From assembly GCA_030652805.1 (NCBI GenBank), contig JAUSPT010000032.1, positions 1-64,000 of the forward strand: a DNA stretch of 64,000 nt. The letters run 5' to 3'. The stretch is from a bacterium (GTDB lineage: Bacteria; JAHJDO01). The notes beneath the pieces were generated by a model. It was not told the DNA's origin and searched no databases. It worked only from the letters and a program-made list of their open reading frames with translations. Positions 36,605 to 46,018 of this stretch are shown piece after piece (the stretch's first letter is position 1; each line of letters opens with the position of its first letter). Made by a program: the position numbers and the translations under genes.

Positions 36605-38080
36605 GTGGGAAAGAGCAAAAATTACATAGCTGTTGATCTGGGCGCAGAAAGTGGACGATTAACACTTGGTAAATTCGAGGGAAAGAAAATAGTTCTTGAA
36701 GAGAAACATAGATTTGCTACAGGAGGCACAAGACTTAATAATACCCTCTATTGGGGCGCCATAAATTTCTTTAACGAGATAAAAAAAGGACTGCAAAAGT
36801 GTTCTAAGTCTAAAATCTCTGCAATTGCATTCGATAGCTGGGGCGTAGATTTCGGACTCATTGATAAAAATAACCATCTATTAGAAAATCCTGTACATTA
36901 TCGTGATAAGCGGACTGATGGAATGATGGAAGAATGTTTCAAAAAACTGTCGCGAGAAGAAGTATTTGAAGGGACAGGTATCCAGTTTATGCAAATAAAT
37001 ACACTTTATCAACTACTATGGATGAGAATAAATCAGCCCCATCTTCTTCAATCGAGCGATTGTCTCTTGCCGATAGCCGCCCTGTTTACTTATTTCTTCT
37101 CCGGAGAAAAAGCAGCGGAATTTACCCTGGCTACTACCACTCAATGTTATGATCCTCGCAAGAATAGATGGAGCGGTGAAATTCTAGAAAGATTAGATAT
37201 TCCCTGCAAAATAATGCCCCGTATTGTAAATCCTGGGACAGTTATAGGCAAACTACTACCGTCTATATCTTGTGAATTGGGAATATCTCAAATACCCCTC
37301 ATTGCTACAGCGTCGCATGATACAGCTGCAGCAGTTGCGGCTGTTCCTGCTCAAGGAAATAACTGGGCATTTTTAAGTTCGGGCACATGGTCTTTAATGG
37401 GATGTGAAATAAGCAGTCCATTGATAAATAAGGAAGTCTTGAAAAACAATTTTACTAATGAAGGAGGCGTAAACAATACATTTCGTTTTCTAAAAAATAT
37501 CATGGGGCTCTGGCTGGTTCAGGAATGCAAAAGAAACTGGGAATCCAATGGTACAAAACTCCCCTACCCTGCTTTAACAAAAGAGGCAGAAAAGGCAAAA
37601 GCATTTCTCTGTTTTATCGATCCTGAAGACGCAACTTTTTTGAAGCCGGGCAATATGCCAGAAAAAATACAGAACTACTGTCGCAAAACAAATCAAAAAG
37701 TTCCATCGGATAGAGGAAGCATCTTGCGTTGTGTCATGGAAAGCCTGGCCTTTAAATATCGCCAGGTTCTTGAAAAACTTGAAGAAATGCGACAGCGAAA
37801 AATAGATGTGCTCCACATTGTTGGAGGAGGAATACAAAACAAGCTTTTATGTCAACTCACTGCGAATGCAACTAAAAAACATATCATTGCCGGTCCTGTT
37901 GAGGCAACAGCAACTGGTAATATCCTGATACAGGCCATTGCAACGGGTGAACTCTCATCCGTTAAACAGGCAAGAGAAATTGTTCGAAACTCGTTTGAGC
38001 TCATCAGATATGAACCTGAACAAACAGATATATGGGAAGAAGCTTATGAAAGATATAAAAATCACAAATCAAAGACTTAA
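36605..38080 (+). CDS. rhaB: FGGY carbohydrate kinase, rhamnulokinase-like
   Basis: A 491-residue FGGY kinase. N-terminal AVDLGAESGRLTLGKFEG is the RhaB version of the DxGxxS phosphate motif, and the C-terminal VGGGIQNKLLCQLTANAT is RhaB-like. Others: DSWGVDFGLID, NTLYQLLW and SSGTWSLMG. RhaB phosphorylates L-rhamnulose on C1. GTG at 36605, AAGGA 8 nt upstream. It opens a seven-gene run with dehydrogenases and aldolases. There is no rhamnose isomerase or mutarotase, so the true substrate may be another ketose. Confidence 0.8.
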   Translation: MGKSKNYIAVDLGAESGRLTLGKFEGKKIVLEEKHRFATGGTRLNNTLYWGAINFFNEIKKGLQKCSKSKISAIAFDSWGVDFGLIDKNNHLLENPVHYRDKRTDGMMEECFKKLSREEVFEGTGIQFMQINTLYQLLWMRINQPHLLQSSDCLLPIAALFTYFFSGEKAAEFTLATTTQCYDPRKNRWSGEILERLDIPCKIMPRIVNPGTVIGKLLPSISCELGISQIPLIATASHDTAAAVAAVPAQGNNWAFLSSGTWSLMGCEISSPLINKEVLKNNFTNEGGVNNTFRFLKNIMGLWLVQECKRNWESNGTKLPYPALTKEAEKAKAFLCFIDPEDATFLKPGNMPEKIQNYCRKTNQKVPSDRGSILRCVMESLAFKYRQVLEKLEEMRQRKIDVLHIVGGGIQNKLLCQLTANATKKHIIAGPVEATATGNILIQAIATGELSSVKQAREIVRNSFELIRYEPEQTDIWEEAYERYKNHKSKT

Positions 38081-38095
38081 CCTTGGAGCAATAAA

Positions 38096-39202
38096 ATGCA
38101 AACTATGAAAGCTGTTTTTTTATACACAGACAGACCGAAACATATGGAAACAGAAAACGTTTCAAAACCGGATTGTAAAGCAGAAGATGTACTGATAAGA
38201 GTTACTGCTTGCGCTGTTTGTGGAACAGATGGAAGAATGTACGAAGGAACAAAAGACGTTACTAAAGGATCTGTCCCCCAAATCAGAGGATATGGTGAAG
38301 GCAAATTTATTATAGGTCATGAAATCGTAGGAATCATAGAAGAAATTGGTTCTGAAGTTAAAAATCCAGAATATGAGATTGGATGCAAAGTAATTCTGGT
38401 AACTTCCATAGGCTGCCAAAAAGAAGAGTGCAGACCTTGCAGAGAAGGCAACTACAATATGTGCGCCAATAACCAGCCTATTGGATATTATTATCCTGGA
38501 GGTTTTGCTGAATACATATTAGTTCAGGATCATGCTGTGAAACAAGGCGTTATAATCCCTGTCACAACCGAGGAGCGTATTTTAGATGAACATCTGGCAA
38601 TGGTTGAACCACTTTCCTGCGCAATAAACGGCCAGAATTATCTAAACATCAAAAAAGGAGAGTATGTTGCTATAGTAGGAGCAGGTCCCATTGGTTTGAT
38701 GCATGCGCTACTAGCAAAAGATAAAGGAGCAAAGGTTATACTGGCTGAATATTCTTCAGAAAGGCTCATAAAGGCAAAAGAATTTGGGTTTGACCATTAT
38801 ATTGCTACTAAAGAGACTGATTTAATGCAGAATATATCAGAAATTACTAAAGGCGAAGGTATTGACGTGGGAATAGTTGCATGCTCCGTTAATAAAGTCG
38901 CAGAAGATCTTTTAGGAGCAATGGCTATGAAAGGAAGATTAAGCTTTTTTGCTGGATTCCCAAAACAGAATTCCATTTTAAAATTAGATGGGAACATAAT
39001 TCATTATAAAGAAGTCTCTATTTACGGAGCGTTTGCTTCGCATAAAGCACAATTTGAGGAAGCTTTAAAGCTGATTGTCAGCAGAAAAATACTTATGGAT
39101 AAAATAGTTACGCATACATTCCCTTTAGAGAATACAGTTGAAGCAATGGAAAAAATGCTGGATAAAAAGGGAAATGCTTTAAAAGTGGTTATAAAACCGT
39201 AA
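38096..39202 (+). CDS. Zinc-dependent alcohol dehydrogenase (MDR superfamily)
   Basis: A medium-chain dehydrogenase of 368 residues. Catalytic zinc ligands are visible: Cys in ACAVCGTDGRMYEG, HE in FIIGHEIVGI, and the structural zinc cysteines in CQKEECRPCREGNYNMC. The nucleotide motif is VAIVGAGPIGLMHALLA. Sugar-alcohol and threonine dehydrogenases share this plan. GGAG precedes the ATG by 7-8 nt. Between the kinase and an SrlD-like reductase, it most likely oxidises a polyol or sugar phosphate. Confidence 0.85.
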   Translation: MQTMKAVFLYTDRPKHMETENVSKPDCKAEDVLIRVTACAVCGTDGRMYEGTKDVTKGSVPQIRGYGEGKFIIGHEIVGIIEEIGSEVKNPEYEIGCKVILVTSIGCQKEECRPCREGNYNMCANNQPIGYYYPGGFAEYILVQDHAVKQGVIIPVTTEERILDEHLAMVEPLSCAINGQNYLNIKKGEYVAIVGAGPIGLMHALLAKDKGAKVILAEYSSERLIKAKEFGFDHYIATKETDLMQNISEITKGEGIDVGIVACSVNKVAEDLLGAMAMKGRLSFFAGFPKQNSILKLDGNIIHYKEVSIYGAFASHKAQFEEALKLIVSRKILMDKIVTHTFPLENTVEAMEKMLDKKGNALKVVIKP

Positions 39203-39232
39203 AAAAATATAAATAAGAGGAGCTTGAATGAA

Positions 39233-40027
39233 ATGTCACAGCCTGGTTTGAAAGGAAAAACAGTTTTAGTAACTGGTGCAGGACAAGGATTCGGAGAGGC
39301 TATAGCAGCATATTTTGCAAAAGAGGGATGTCTGGTAGCTGTTGCAGACATATCAGAAAAAAACGCAGAAAAAGTAGCTGGAGAAATAGAAAAAAAATAT
39401 AAAAACAAAGCAGTTGCGATAGAGGCAGACGTAACACAAGAAGCCCAGGTAACCAATATGTTTGAGAGGATTGAGAAAGAATTTAAGAATCTGGATATAT
39501 TAGTCAGTAATGCTGGAATTCTTATTGCAAAGGAAATAACAGAATTCCCTCTTAAAGAATGGAAAAGAGTGATGGATGTAAACCTTATCGGCTATTTCCT
39601 GTGTGCCCGTGAGGCAGCAAAGATAATGAAAAAACAAAAGAAGGGCGTAATTATACAAATTAACTCTAAATCTGGTAAAAAAGGTAGTTTTAAAAATTCT
39701 GCATATGCTGCATCTAAATTTGGAGGCATAGGACTAACTCAAAGTATTGCTCTGGATTTAGCTCCCTATGGCATAAGAGTCAATGCGGTTTGTCCTGGTA
39801 ATTTTCTTGATTCTCCTTTATGGAAGAACAGTCTCTTTGACCAGTATTCAAAAAAATGGGGTATTTCAAAAGAAGAGGTAAGAAAAAAATATATTGAACA
39901 GGTCCCATTAGGAAGAGGCTGTACCTATGACGATGTTATCAATGCAGTAGCTTTTCTGGTAAGTGATGAGGCCTCTTACATAACAGGTCAGGCCATAAAC
40001 GTAACTGGTGGACAGGAAATGAGATGA
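39233..40027 (+). CDS. srlD: SDR oxidoreductase, sorbitol-6-phosphate dehydrogenase-like
   Basis: A short-chain dehydrogenase of 264 residues. It has the nucleotide motif TGAGQGFGEAIA, NAG at about residue 95, and YAASK with catalytic Tyr and Lys. The C-terminal part (VNAVCPGNFLDSPLWK, KKYIEQVPLGRGCTYDD and YITGQAINVTGGQEM) is close to SrlD, which oxidises sorbitol-6-phosphate to fructose-6-phosphate. The TTG at 39224 would add three residues; ATG at 39233 is better supported. It overlaps the PHP gene by 4 nt. Confidence 0.78.
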   Translation: MSQPGLKGKTVLVTGAGQGFGEAIAAYFAKEGCLVAVADISEKNAEKVAGEIEKKYKNKAVAIEADVTQEAQVTNMFERIEKEFKNLDILVSNAGILIAKEITEFPLKEWKRVMDVNLIGYFLCAREAAKIMKKQKKGVIIQINSKSGKKGSFKNSAYAASKFGGIGLTQSIALDLAPYGIRVNAVCPGNFLDSPLWKNSLFDQYSKKWGISKEEVRKKYIEQVPLGRGCTYDDVINAVAFLVSDEASYITGQAINVTGGQEMR

Positions 40028-41229
40028 TAGAAGAACTGGAAGCTCGTCTTGATAATTTTGATAAAAATGTGAGAAAAAACGCCCTCTTAGAACTTATCAA
40101 GCTTAAAAAAGATGGGAAAGTTAAGTGGGCAGAGGAAAAAGAAATTTCAAACATGCATTGTCATAGCTTTTTCTCATTCAATGGATATGGCTATTCACCA
40201 ATAAAGATAGCATGGCTATGCAAAAAAAATGGTATTAAACTTTGCCAAATAGTGGATTTTGACGTTCTGGACGGAATTGAAGAGCTATTTTATGCAGCTG
40301 ACTTATTAAATCTAAGAGCATCTGTTGGCATAGAAACTAGAGTTTTTATCCCGGAATTTAAAGATAAGGAGATAAATTCTCCCGGAGAGCCTGGAATCTA
40401 CTACTTAATGGGTGTGGGATTTACAAAACTTCCCTCTCCTGAATCCCCTATTTATAAGATATTAACTGATATGTCTCATCGAGCACATATGCGAACCAGA
40501 AAAATGGTTGATATATTAAATGAATATCTGGATGACATCAGGGTTAAATATGAGACAGACGTTATTTCCCTGACTCCCAATGGTAACGTCACGGAAAGAC
40601 ACATCTTAAGAGCTTTTTATAATAAATCAAAGGACGTTTTTAAAAACCCTGCAAGCTTCATCAGGTATTGGACATCAAAACTTCCCGTCCAAGAAGAGGA
40701 TATCAATAATAGTCTGGATAACCCTCATGTTTTATGCGAAATAATTCGTTCAAAGCTCATGAAAAAGGGTGGGATTGCCTATATAAAACCCGACTCAGCG
40801 ACCTTCCCAGAGATTCAAACAGTAAATAAAATGACAACAGAATTAGGCGGAATACCATGCGCAACATGGCTTAATGGGCTCTCTGATGGTGAGAAAAAGC
40901 TGGAGGAATTACTTGCTTTATTAATCAGCAAGGGAATTTCAATGATGAACATAATCCCTGATAGAAATTACAATATAAAGGATAAAAAAGAAAAAAGGAT
41001 TAAAGTGAAAAATCTCTATAAAGCTGTGGAGATTGCAAAAAGATTTAATCTTCCTATAATAGCAGGCACAGAGATGAACAAGTTTGGGCAGAAACTTGTT
41101 GATGATTTTAATTCCAAAGAATTAAGCCCTATTAGAAAAACATTTATGGATGGTGCGAATTTTTTATATGATCATACCTTAATGCAAAGAACCAAGGAGA
41201 AAGGAAAAAGGATAAATGAAGAATATTAA
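40024..41229 (+). CDS. PHP-domain protein in a sugar-phosphate operon
   Basis: This protein of 401 residues contains a PHP-like hydrolase domain from about residue 40: NMHCHSFFSFNGYGYSP, QIVDFDVLDGIEEL, SVGIETRVFI, and a C-terminal IIAGTEMNKFGQ. The first 40 residues are an extra helical region. Compared with polymerase-type PHP, several metal ligands differ, so activity should be treated as unknown. Sugar-phosphate phosphatase or lactonase roles are possible. It overlaps the SDR gene and the following aldolase gene (14 nt), so it is certainly part of the operon. Confidence 0.65.
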   Translation: MIEELEARLDNFDKNVRKNALLELIKLKKDGKVKWAEEKEISNMHCHSFFSFNGYGYSPIKIAWLCKKNGIKLCQIVDFDVLDGIEELFYAADLLNLRASVGIETRVFIPEFKDKEINSPGEPGIYYLMGVGFTKLPSPESPIYKILTDMSHRAHMRTRKMVDILNEYLDDIRVKYETDVISLTPNGNVTERHILRAFYNKSKDVFKNPASFIRYWTSKLPVQEEDINNSLDNPHVLCEIIRSKLMKKGGIAYIKPDSATFPEIQTVNKMTTELGGIPCATWLNGLSDGEKKLEELLALLISKGISMMNIIPDRNYNIKDKKEKRIKVKNLYKAVEIAKRFNLPIIAGTEMNKFGQKLVDDFNSKELSPIRKTFMDGANFLYDHTLMQRTKEKGKRINEEY

Positions 41230-41896
41230 TATCAAAAAACAGTTAATAGAAATAGGCAAAAAGATTGCTGATAAAGGACTAGTTGTAGGTCCGGGCGGCA
41301 ATATAAGCGCAAGGATTGGCAATATTGTTTATATGAAAGCCAGCGGCATTTGTTTTGAAGAGGCAAAAGCATCAGACTATATAGGGGTTAACTTAAAAAC
41401 AGGTAAGATTGTAGACGGAAGCAAAAAGCCCACATGTGAAATCGCTATGCATTTAGGTTGTTATCTTGAAAGAAAAGATATAACTGCAGTAATCCACACT
41501 CATCCTCCTACTGCTACTGCCGTCGGAATGCTCGGCATAACGCTTGAACCTTTTACACCAGATTTTGTTGCACTCGTAGATTCTGATGTCCCAACTATAA
41601 ACTACGTATGTCCATCAACCAAAGAGCTGGCAAATGAAATAAAAAAAGTTATAAAAAAACATAACGCTGTCCTGATGTGTAATCATGGACTCTTGACTGT
41701 TGGCTCAAATTTAGTGGAAGCTTATTACAGAACACTTCTCATTGAAGATGCCTGCAAAACGTTCGTAGCGGCAAAGTCACTGGGCAAGATGAAATTTTTT
41801 ACAAGAGGTCAGGCTAAAGAGATTAATAATCTTAAAGCAGAGTCTTATAGAAAAGCATTGTTAAAAAAAAAGGAGTATGAGCTATGCCAGATGTAG
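41216..41896 (+). CDS. Class II aldolase, FucA-like
   Basis: A zinc-dependent class II aldolase/adducin-fold protein of 226 residues. Landmarks: [12 protein letters not shown] near residue 27, [16 protein letters not shown], the zinc-binding [13 protein letters not shown], and [17 protein letters not shown] with the third His. FucA and RhaD relatives cleave ketose-1-phosphates to dihydroxyacetone phosphate and an aldehyde, which fits with the kinase at 36605. GGAAAAAGG precedes the ATG inside the preceding gene. The sugar it acts on cannot be told. Confidence 0.85.
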   Translation: MKNINIKKQLIEIGKKIADKGLVVGPGGNISARIGNIVYMKASGICFEEAKASDYIGVNLKTGKIVDGSKKPTCEIAMHLGCYLERKDITAVIHTHPPTATAVGMLGITLEPFTPDFVALVDSDVPTINYVCPSTKELANEIKKVIKKHNAVLMCNHGLLTVGSNLVEAYYRTLLIEDACKTFVAAKSLGKMKFFTRGQAKEINNLKAESYRKALLKKKEYELCQM

Positions 41897-42780
41897 ATAG
41901 TACCAAAAAGAAAAAGAATTTTTATACAGATATTCCTATGAAAACACCCGGTTTCTTTCTCAAGGGATCGGGTGCGTATGATTGGGGCATGAAGAATCGC
42001 CTGGCACGAATCTTTAAACCAGAAACTGGACGAACAGTAATGCTTGCAATAGATCATGGATATTTCCAGGGGCCAACAACAGGGTTGGAACGAATTGATT
42101 TAAACATTGTACCCCTTGTTCCATACGCTGACGCACTGATGCTTACACGCGGTATTTTGCGAACAACGATACCTCCTTCATTCAATAAGGCAATTGTGAT
42201 GCGTGCCAGCGGTGGACCGAGCATCCTGAAGGAACTCTCGAATGAAGAAATAGCTGTTGGTATCGAGGATGCTATCCGGATGAACGTGGCTGCAATAGCG
42301 ATTCAGGTATTTATTGGAGGCGAATTCGAGACTCGTTCGGTACACAATATGACTCGCCTCGTCGATATGGGCATCCGATACGGAATTCCGGTTATGGCAG
42401 TGACATCTGTCGGCAAGGATATGACCAGGGATGCAAAATATTTTCGCCTTGCCTGCCGCATTTGCGCTGAACTGGGTGCACAGGTTGTCAAGACATATTA
42501 TATCCCGGAGGATTTTGAAACAGTGACAGCCTCCTGTCCAGTGCCCATTGTGATGGCGGGTGGTAAGAAAATTCCGCTCTTGGATGCTTTGACAATGGCT
42601 TATAACGCTGTGCAACAGGGAGCTGCGGGTGTGGATATGGGACGAAATATTTTTCAGAGTGAGTTCCCGACCGCCATGATTCAGGCAGTAAGTAATATTG
42701 TTCACAAAAATATGAAACCGGCCGATGCACTTGAGGTTTATAACACGCTGAAGAACAAAATGGAAAAGGAGCAGAAATAA
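41884..42780 (+). CDS. lsrF: Class I aldolase/thiolase, LsrF-like
   Basis: A 298-residue DeoC/FbaB-fold Schiff-base protein most like LsrF (3-hydroxy-5-phosphonooxypentane-2,4-dione thiolase). Seen: [24 protein letters not shown], the probable Schiff-base lysine in [20 protein letters not shown] and [14 protein letters not shown]. LsrF acts on AI-2 breakdown product, but no lsr transport or kinase genes are here, so another deoxysugar phosphate is equally likely. From about 41930 on, codon use becomes G+C-richer than in the first five genes of the operon. Confidence 0.8.
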   Translation: MPDVDSTKKKKNFYTDIPMKTPGFFLKGSGAYDWGMKNRLARIFKPETGRTVMLAIDHGYFQGPTTGLERIDLNIVPLVPYADALMLTRGILRTTIPPSFNKAIVMRASGGPSILKELSNEEIAVGIEDAIRMNVAAIAIQVFIGGEFETRSVHNMTRLVDMGIRYGIPVMAVTSVGKDMTRDAKYFRLACRICAELGAQVVKTYYIPEDFETVTASCPVPIVMAGGKKIPLLDALTMAYNAVQQGAAGVDMGRNIFQSEFPTAMIQAVSNIVHKNMKPADALEVYNTLKNKMEKEQK

Positions 42781-43883
42781 ATAGAGTTATCCCTATCATT
42801 CGTGGACTTCTGGCGGAATTCTCCGGCAGCGATGACATCCCATATCACCGAGTTATCCTTAAATCGTTTACAACCAAAGATACCCGGGATTTCGTAGCTT
42901 CATCTCCTCCTCTGTACTTAGATACACTTGAGTACGACGCGGCTCCAGAAAAGCTTCGGGAACATATCTCATCGTCACTCGCCGATTATTCACGACAATA
43001 CGCTGCAAAACCTCAGGTAATATTACTGCCTGATGCTGGAATCGTCCAGGTCATTGAAAAAGCGGCTAAGCCTGACCCTCCTCTTCGAAACGAAGTGGCT
43101 CTTCTTACAGGTGCCGCTGGGGCGATTGGTTCTGGAATATGCCGGAGGCTTCTGGAAAATGGCTGCCGAGTGGCCGCGACCGACTTGCCAGGAAAACGCC
43201 TCGACGACTTCGTCTCCGAGTTTAAGAAAAGTGCTGGTGATTACATCATCGGCGTTCCGCTCGATGTGACAGACAAGGAGTCAGTAACAGACGGGTTTAA
43301 CAGTGTTATCCGGGAATGGGGTGGTATTGACATTGTCCTTGTGAACGCTGGTATCCCGTTAATCTCATCAATTATGGAAATGAACCTCAATGACTTTCGC
43401 CGACTGGAGAAGGTGAATGTTGAAGGCACCTTATTAACACTTGCAGAAGCCGGACGTCACATGTGTTTGCAGGGTACTGGCGGCGATATCGTTCTTACAT
43501 CGACAAAGAACGTCTTTAGTCCAGGTGCTCGATTTGGCGCCTACAGCGCAACCAAGGCCGCTTCGCACCAGTTGGCCAGGATTGCTAGTCTGGAACTTGC
43601 TGAATTTGGAATTCGAGTGAACATGGTTGCGCCCGATGCAGTGTTCTCCGATGGAGAATGCAAATCCGGCTTATGGAAAAAAATAGGTCCTGATCGCATG
43701 CGCCACAAGGGAATTGATGAAAAAGAACTCCATGAGCATTACCGCCAGCGCAATCTCCTTAAGACCACGATAACAGCACAACATGTGGCAAATGCAGTAT
43801 TGTTTTTTGTAACACGGCAGACACCTACTACCGGGGCTACAATTCCGGTGGACGGTGGTCTTCCAGATGCTACTCCAAGATAG
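42777..43883 (+). CDS. RhaD-remnant/SDR fusion; start codon reads ATA
   Basis: The SDR domain (from about residue 107) has [20 protein letters not shown] with Tyr/Lys, and a GGLP end. The frame is open far upstream: about 104 residues ([33 protein letters not shown]) look like a shortened C-terminal half of the RhaD-type aldolase domain found in bifunctional aldolase/SDR proteins. No ATG, GTG or TTG starts this extension. AAGGAG (42766-42771) sits 5 nt before ATA at 42777, overlapping the lsrF stop as ATAA. The first standard start is GTG at 43095. Confidence 0.6.
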   Translation: MNRVIPIIRGLLAEFSGSDDIPYHRVILKSFTTKDTRDFVASSPPLYLDTLEYDAAPEKLREHISSSLADYSRQYAAKPQVILLPDAGIVQVIEKAAKPDPPLRNEVALLTGAAGAIGSGICRRLLENGCRVAATDLPGKRLDDFVSEFKKSAGDYIIGVPLDVTDKESVTDGFNSVIREWGGIDIVLVNAGIPLISSIMEMNLNDFRRLEKVNVEGTLLTLAEAGRHMCLQGTGGDIVLTSTKNVFSPGARFGAYSATKAASHQLARIASLELAEFGIRVNMVAPDAVFSDGECKSGLWKKIGPDRMRHKGIDEKELHEHYRQRNLLKTTITAQHVANAVLFFVTRQTPTTGATIPVDGGLPDATPR

Positions 43884-43897
43884 ACAACAGGTCTTTT

Positions 43898-44695
43898 TTA
43901 TTCTGGAGTTTCAGAGATCAAAGAGCAGTCCTTCGGGATTCGTCCCGTAGAATTCCCCTTTATATTTTTTTTGAGAAGATAATCATTTGTTGATTGTATG
44001 GAATTTACAATTACAATAGAATCTTTTCGTATAACAAATTCAGAAAGACCTATTTCTGAAGTGGTTGGGTTCCAGTCATATGTATATCCTAATCGAGTCC
44101 AAGGATATTGTCTGGCGGCATAATAGGATGAAATAATTTTTTTATTAAACCAGTTTATATATGATTTTTCTGCATTTTCAGGAAATTCTAATTGAACTGA
44201 TTTATCCCATATTTCGTTATCTGGACTTGGACGAAACAAGCTATCCGGTCTGACCCATAATTCTACAAAATGAGAATATCCGCTATTTTTAGGAAGGCCT
44301 AATAATTGTTCTGTTCTTAAATTTAGTTTTTCATTTTTATAATTATTATTAAACCAATTTTGAACTTCAGGAACGATGGTTACCCATGTATCTCCCCAGA
44401 AGGTTTTTATAATTTTACTTCTTTTATAATTGTTAATATCTTTGGTCCAGGTAACAGTTAATACATATTTATGGCCATTAATTTTCTCCCAACAGATATA
44501 GCCGTTTTTCTCATTAATATCAATAAGCCGGTTTGAGATTTCATCTTCTTCTGCAATCATGCTATCAATAACAGCACTTTTATATAATGTATCAGTATCA
44601 ACATGTTTAGAATCAATGATGTTTTTATTTGAACAGCCTAATAACTGTACAAAAATAAGAAGTAAAGTAATTTGTGTTTTTATATTGATTTTCAT
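43898..44695 (-). CDS. Hypothetical lipoprotein
   Basis: A signal peptide with a lipobox (LLIFVQLLGC) makes the 265-residue protein a lipoprotein. The mature part is hydrophilic and aromatic-rich, with Trp-Tyr stretches (WTKDINN, FWGDTW, WTRLGYTYDW). No family is recognised. Base use is A+T-rich, unlike most of the next genes. It converges on the SDR gene and is the last of six unrelated genes sharing one direction. The flanking upstream gap of 47 nt contains AGAAGTTATA (minus), weakly like a cassette core box. Confidence 0.6.
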   Translation of the reverse strand: MKINIKTQITLLLIFVQLLGCSNKNIIDSKHVDTDTLYKSAVIDSMIAEEDEISNRLIDINEKNGYICWEKINGHKYVLTVTWTKDINNYKRSKIIKTFWGDTWVTIVPEVQNWFNNNYKNEKLNLRTEQLLGLPKNSGYSHFVELWVRPDSLFRPSPDNEIWDKSVQLEFPENAEKSYINWFNKKIISSYYAARQYPWTRLGYTYDWNPTTSEIGLSEFVIRKDSIVIVNSIQSTNDYLLKKNIKGNSTGRIPKDCSLISETPE

Positions 44696-44742
44696 GCTGA
44701 CTGACTGACTTCTGTCATCATAGATATAACTTCTGCTCTCGC

Positions 44743-45540
44743 TTATTTCAACTTGTAATCCTGCAGCTTAACAAAACTGAATCCCTTACTCTTAAGTTCC
44801 GGAACCGCGGCTATTATTCCCTCTGCGGTTTCCTTTTCAGGGTGGTTCATATGACATATTATTATATCACCAGGTTGAGATTTGAGCAGGGATTCCTTCA
44901 CCTTTCCCGCGGAATAGCTTGCTCCTGCATCACCAAGCACGCTGAAACCGGCTATCTCATAACCAAGCTCATTCACTATCTTCGCCGCCACTTCATCATA
45001 ATAAGCGGTTCCTGACCTGTAGAACTTCGCCTTGCGCCCCGTAAGAGATTCTATTTTTAAAGCGTTTTTTTCTATTTCATCAACCACCTGTCCGACGTTT
45101 TTCGTGCCCTCAATACCGTAAATGGACTTTCCGTTTACTGAGCAGGGTCTATGCATTAAACCATGGTTTTCTATTTCAAAAAGCGGGTTTGCTGCGAGCT
45201 TGTCAAATATATCAGGAAACTTGTCTATCCATCTTGCATTTATAAACAGTGTTGCCTGAACCTTCTCCTTGATAAGATAGTTTACCAGCTTTGCGTCATA
45301 ACTATCAGTTTTTGAGCCGCATGCATCTAACGTTAACGCGAGCACATTATCACTCGTATCAAGTTTTGTTTTCACTCCGGGAACATTCTCCGCCCACTGT
45401 TTCGGAACACGGTGAACATATTTGGCGATTATAATCGCCTTTGATTCTTTATACTCCAGTGAGTCCGCGGGTGCAAATCTGCATCCGGAAATTACAGGAA
45501 GACCATAAGCAGCAATCAACAATATTAATATTTTTACCAT
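44743..45540 (-). CDS. Polysaccharide deacetylase (NodB fold), envelope-anchored
   Basis: A 265-residue NodB-type (CE4) deacetylase. The N-terminus has a lipobox ISGC after a hydrophobic stretch. Motifs: LTLDACGS for the usual TFDDG, the metal-binding HGLMHRPC, FYRSGTAYYD for RxPYG, and ICHMNHPEKET near the end. The first motif keeps Asp but is otherwise off-consensus. Likely substrate: a peptidoglycan or exopolysaccharide N-acetyl group. Its ATG follows a CATAACAAATAA stretch. Gene neighbours are unrelated, as in cassette arrays. Confidence 0.78.
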   Translation of the reverse strand: MVKILILLIAAYGLPVISGCRFAPADSLEYKESKAIIIAKYVHRVPKQWAENVPGVKTKLDTSDNVLALTLDACGSKTDSYDAKLVNYLIKEKVQATLFINARWIDKFPDIFDKLAANPLFEIENHGLMHRPCSVNGKSIYGIEGTKNVGQVVDEIEKNALKIESLTGRKAKFYRSGTAYYDEVAAKIVNELGYEIAGFSVLGDAGASYSAGKVKESLLKSQPGDIIICHMNHPEKETAEGIIAAVPELKSKGFSFVKLQDYKLK

Positions 45541-45558
45541 TATTTGTTATGTGGCATT

Positions 45559-45996
45559 CTACTCACCAATATCTTCATTCCACAGTTCTGGATTATTTTT
45601 GATAAACGTCTCCATAAGCTGACGACATTCTTTGTTATCAATAATAACCACTTCTACGCCTCGCGACCTTACGTAATCTTCCGGCCCGCAAAATGTACGG
45701 TTCTCTCCAATAACTACTTTTGGAATTCTATAAAGAAGCACTGCGCCGCTGCACATATCACAGGGAGACAATGTCGAGTACAACGTTGCTCTACGATAAT
45801 CGGATGCTTTAATTCGTCCCGCATTTTCCAAACAATCCATTTCTGCGTGTAATATTGCACTTCCTTTTTGTACTCGCTGGTTGTGACCGCGCCCAACTAT
45901 TCGGCCATCAATAACAAGTACCGAGCCGATAGGAACACCACCCTCAGCCATCCCCTTTTTCGCTTCCTCAATTGCAGCCTCTAAAAATTTATCCAT
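45559..45996 (-). CDS. Cytosine/nucleoside deaminase (CDA fold)
   Basis: A 145-residue zinc deaminase. HAEMDCLENAG supplies the first zinc ligand and the catalytic Glu, and LSPCDMCSGAVL supplies the paired cysteines. The C-terminal part (FCGPEDYVRSRGVEVVII) is most like yeast-type cytosine deaminase (FCY1) and its bacterial relatives. Substrate is not proven: cytosine, guanine or a tRNA adenosine analogue remain possible. AAGGAG precedes the ATG. GTTAAGG, a cassette-type core box, lies just upstream. Confidence 0.82.
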   Translation of the reverse strand: MDKFLEAAIEEAKKGMAEGGVPIGSVLVIDGRIVGRGHNQRVQKGSAILHAEMDCLENAGRIKASDYRRATLYSTLSPCDMCSGAVLLYRIPKVVIGENRTFCGPEDYVRSRGVEVVIIDNKECRQLMETFIKNNPELWNEDIGE

Positions 45997-46018
45997 GTTT
46001 TCTCCTTAACAAACTGCG

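Noticed and set aside
42178-42705. A 175-codon minus-strand frame opposite lsrF
   Set aside because: It is a shadow of the G+C-richer lsrF codons, without ribosome site or family signature.
43033-43269. Plus-strand 78-codon frame upstream of and overlapping the SDR
   Set aside because: It is out of frame with the SDR, whose own frame continues open upstream with family-like residues.
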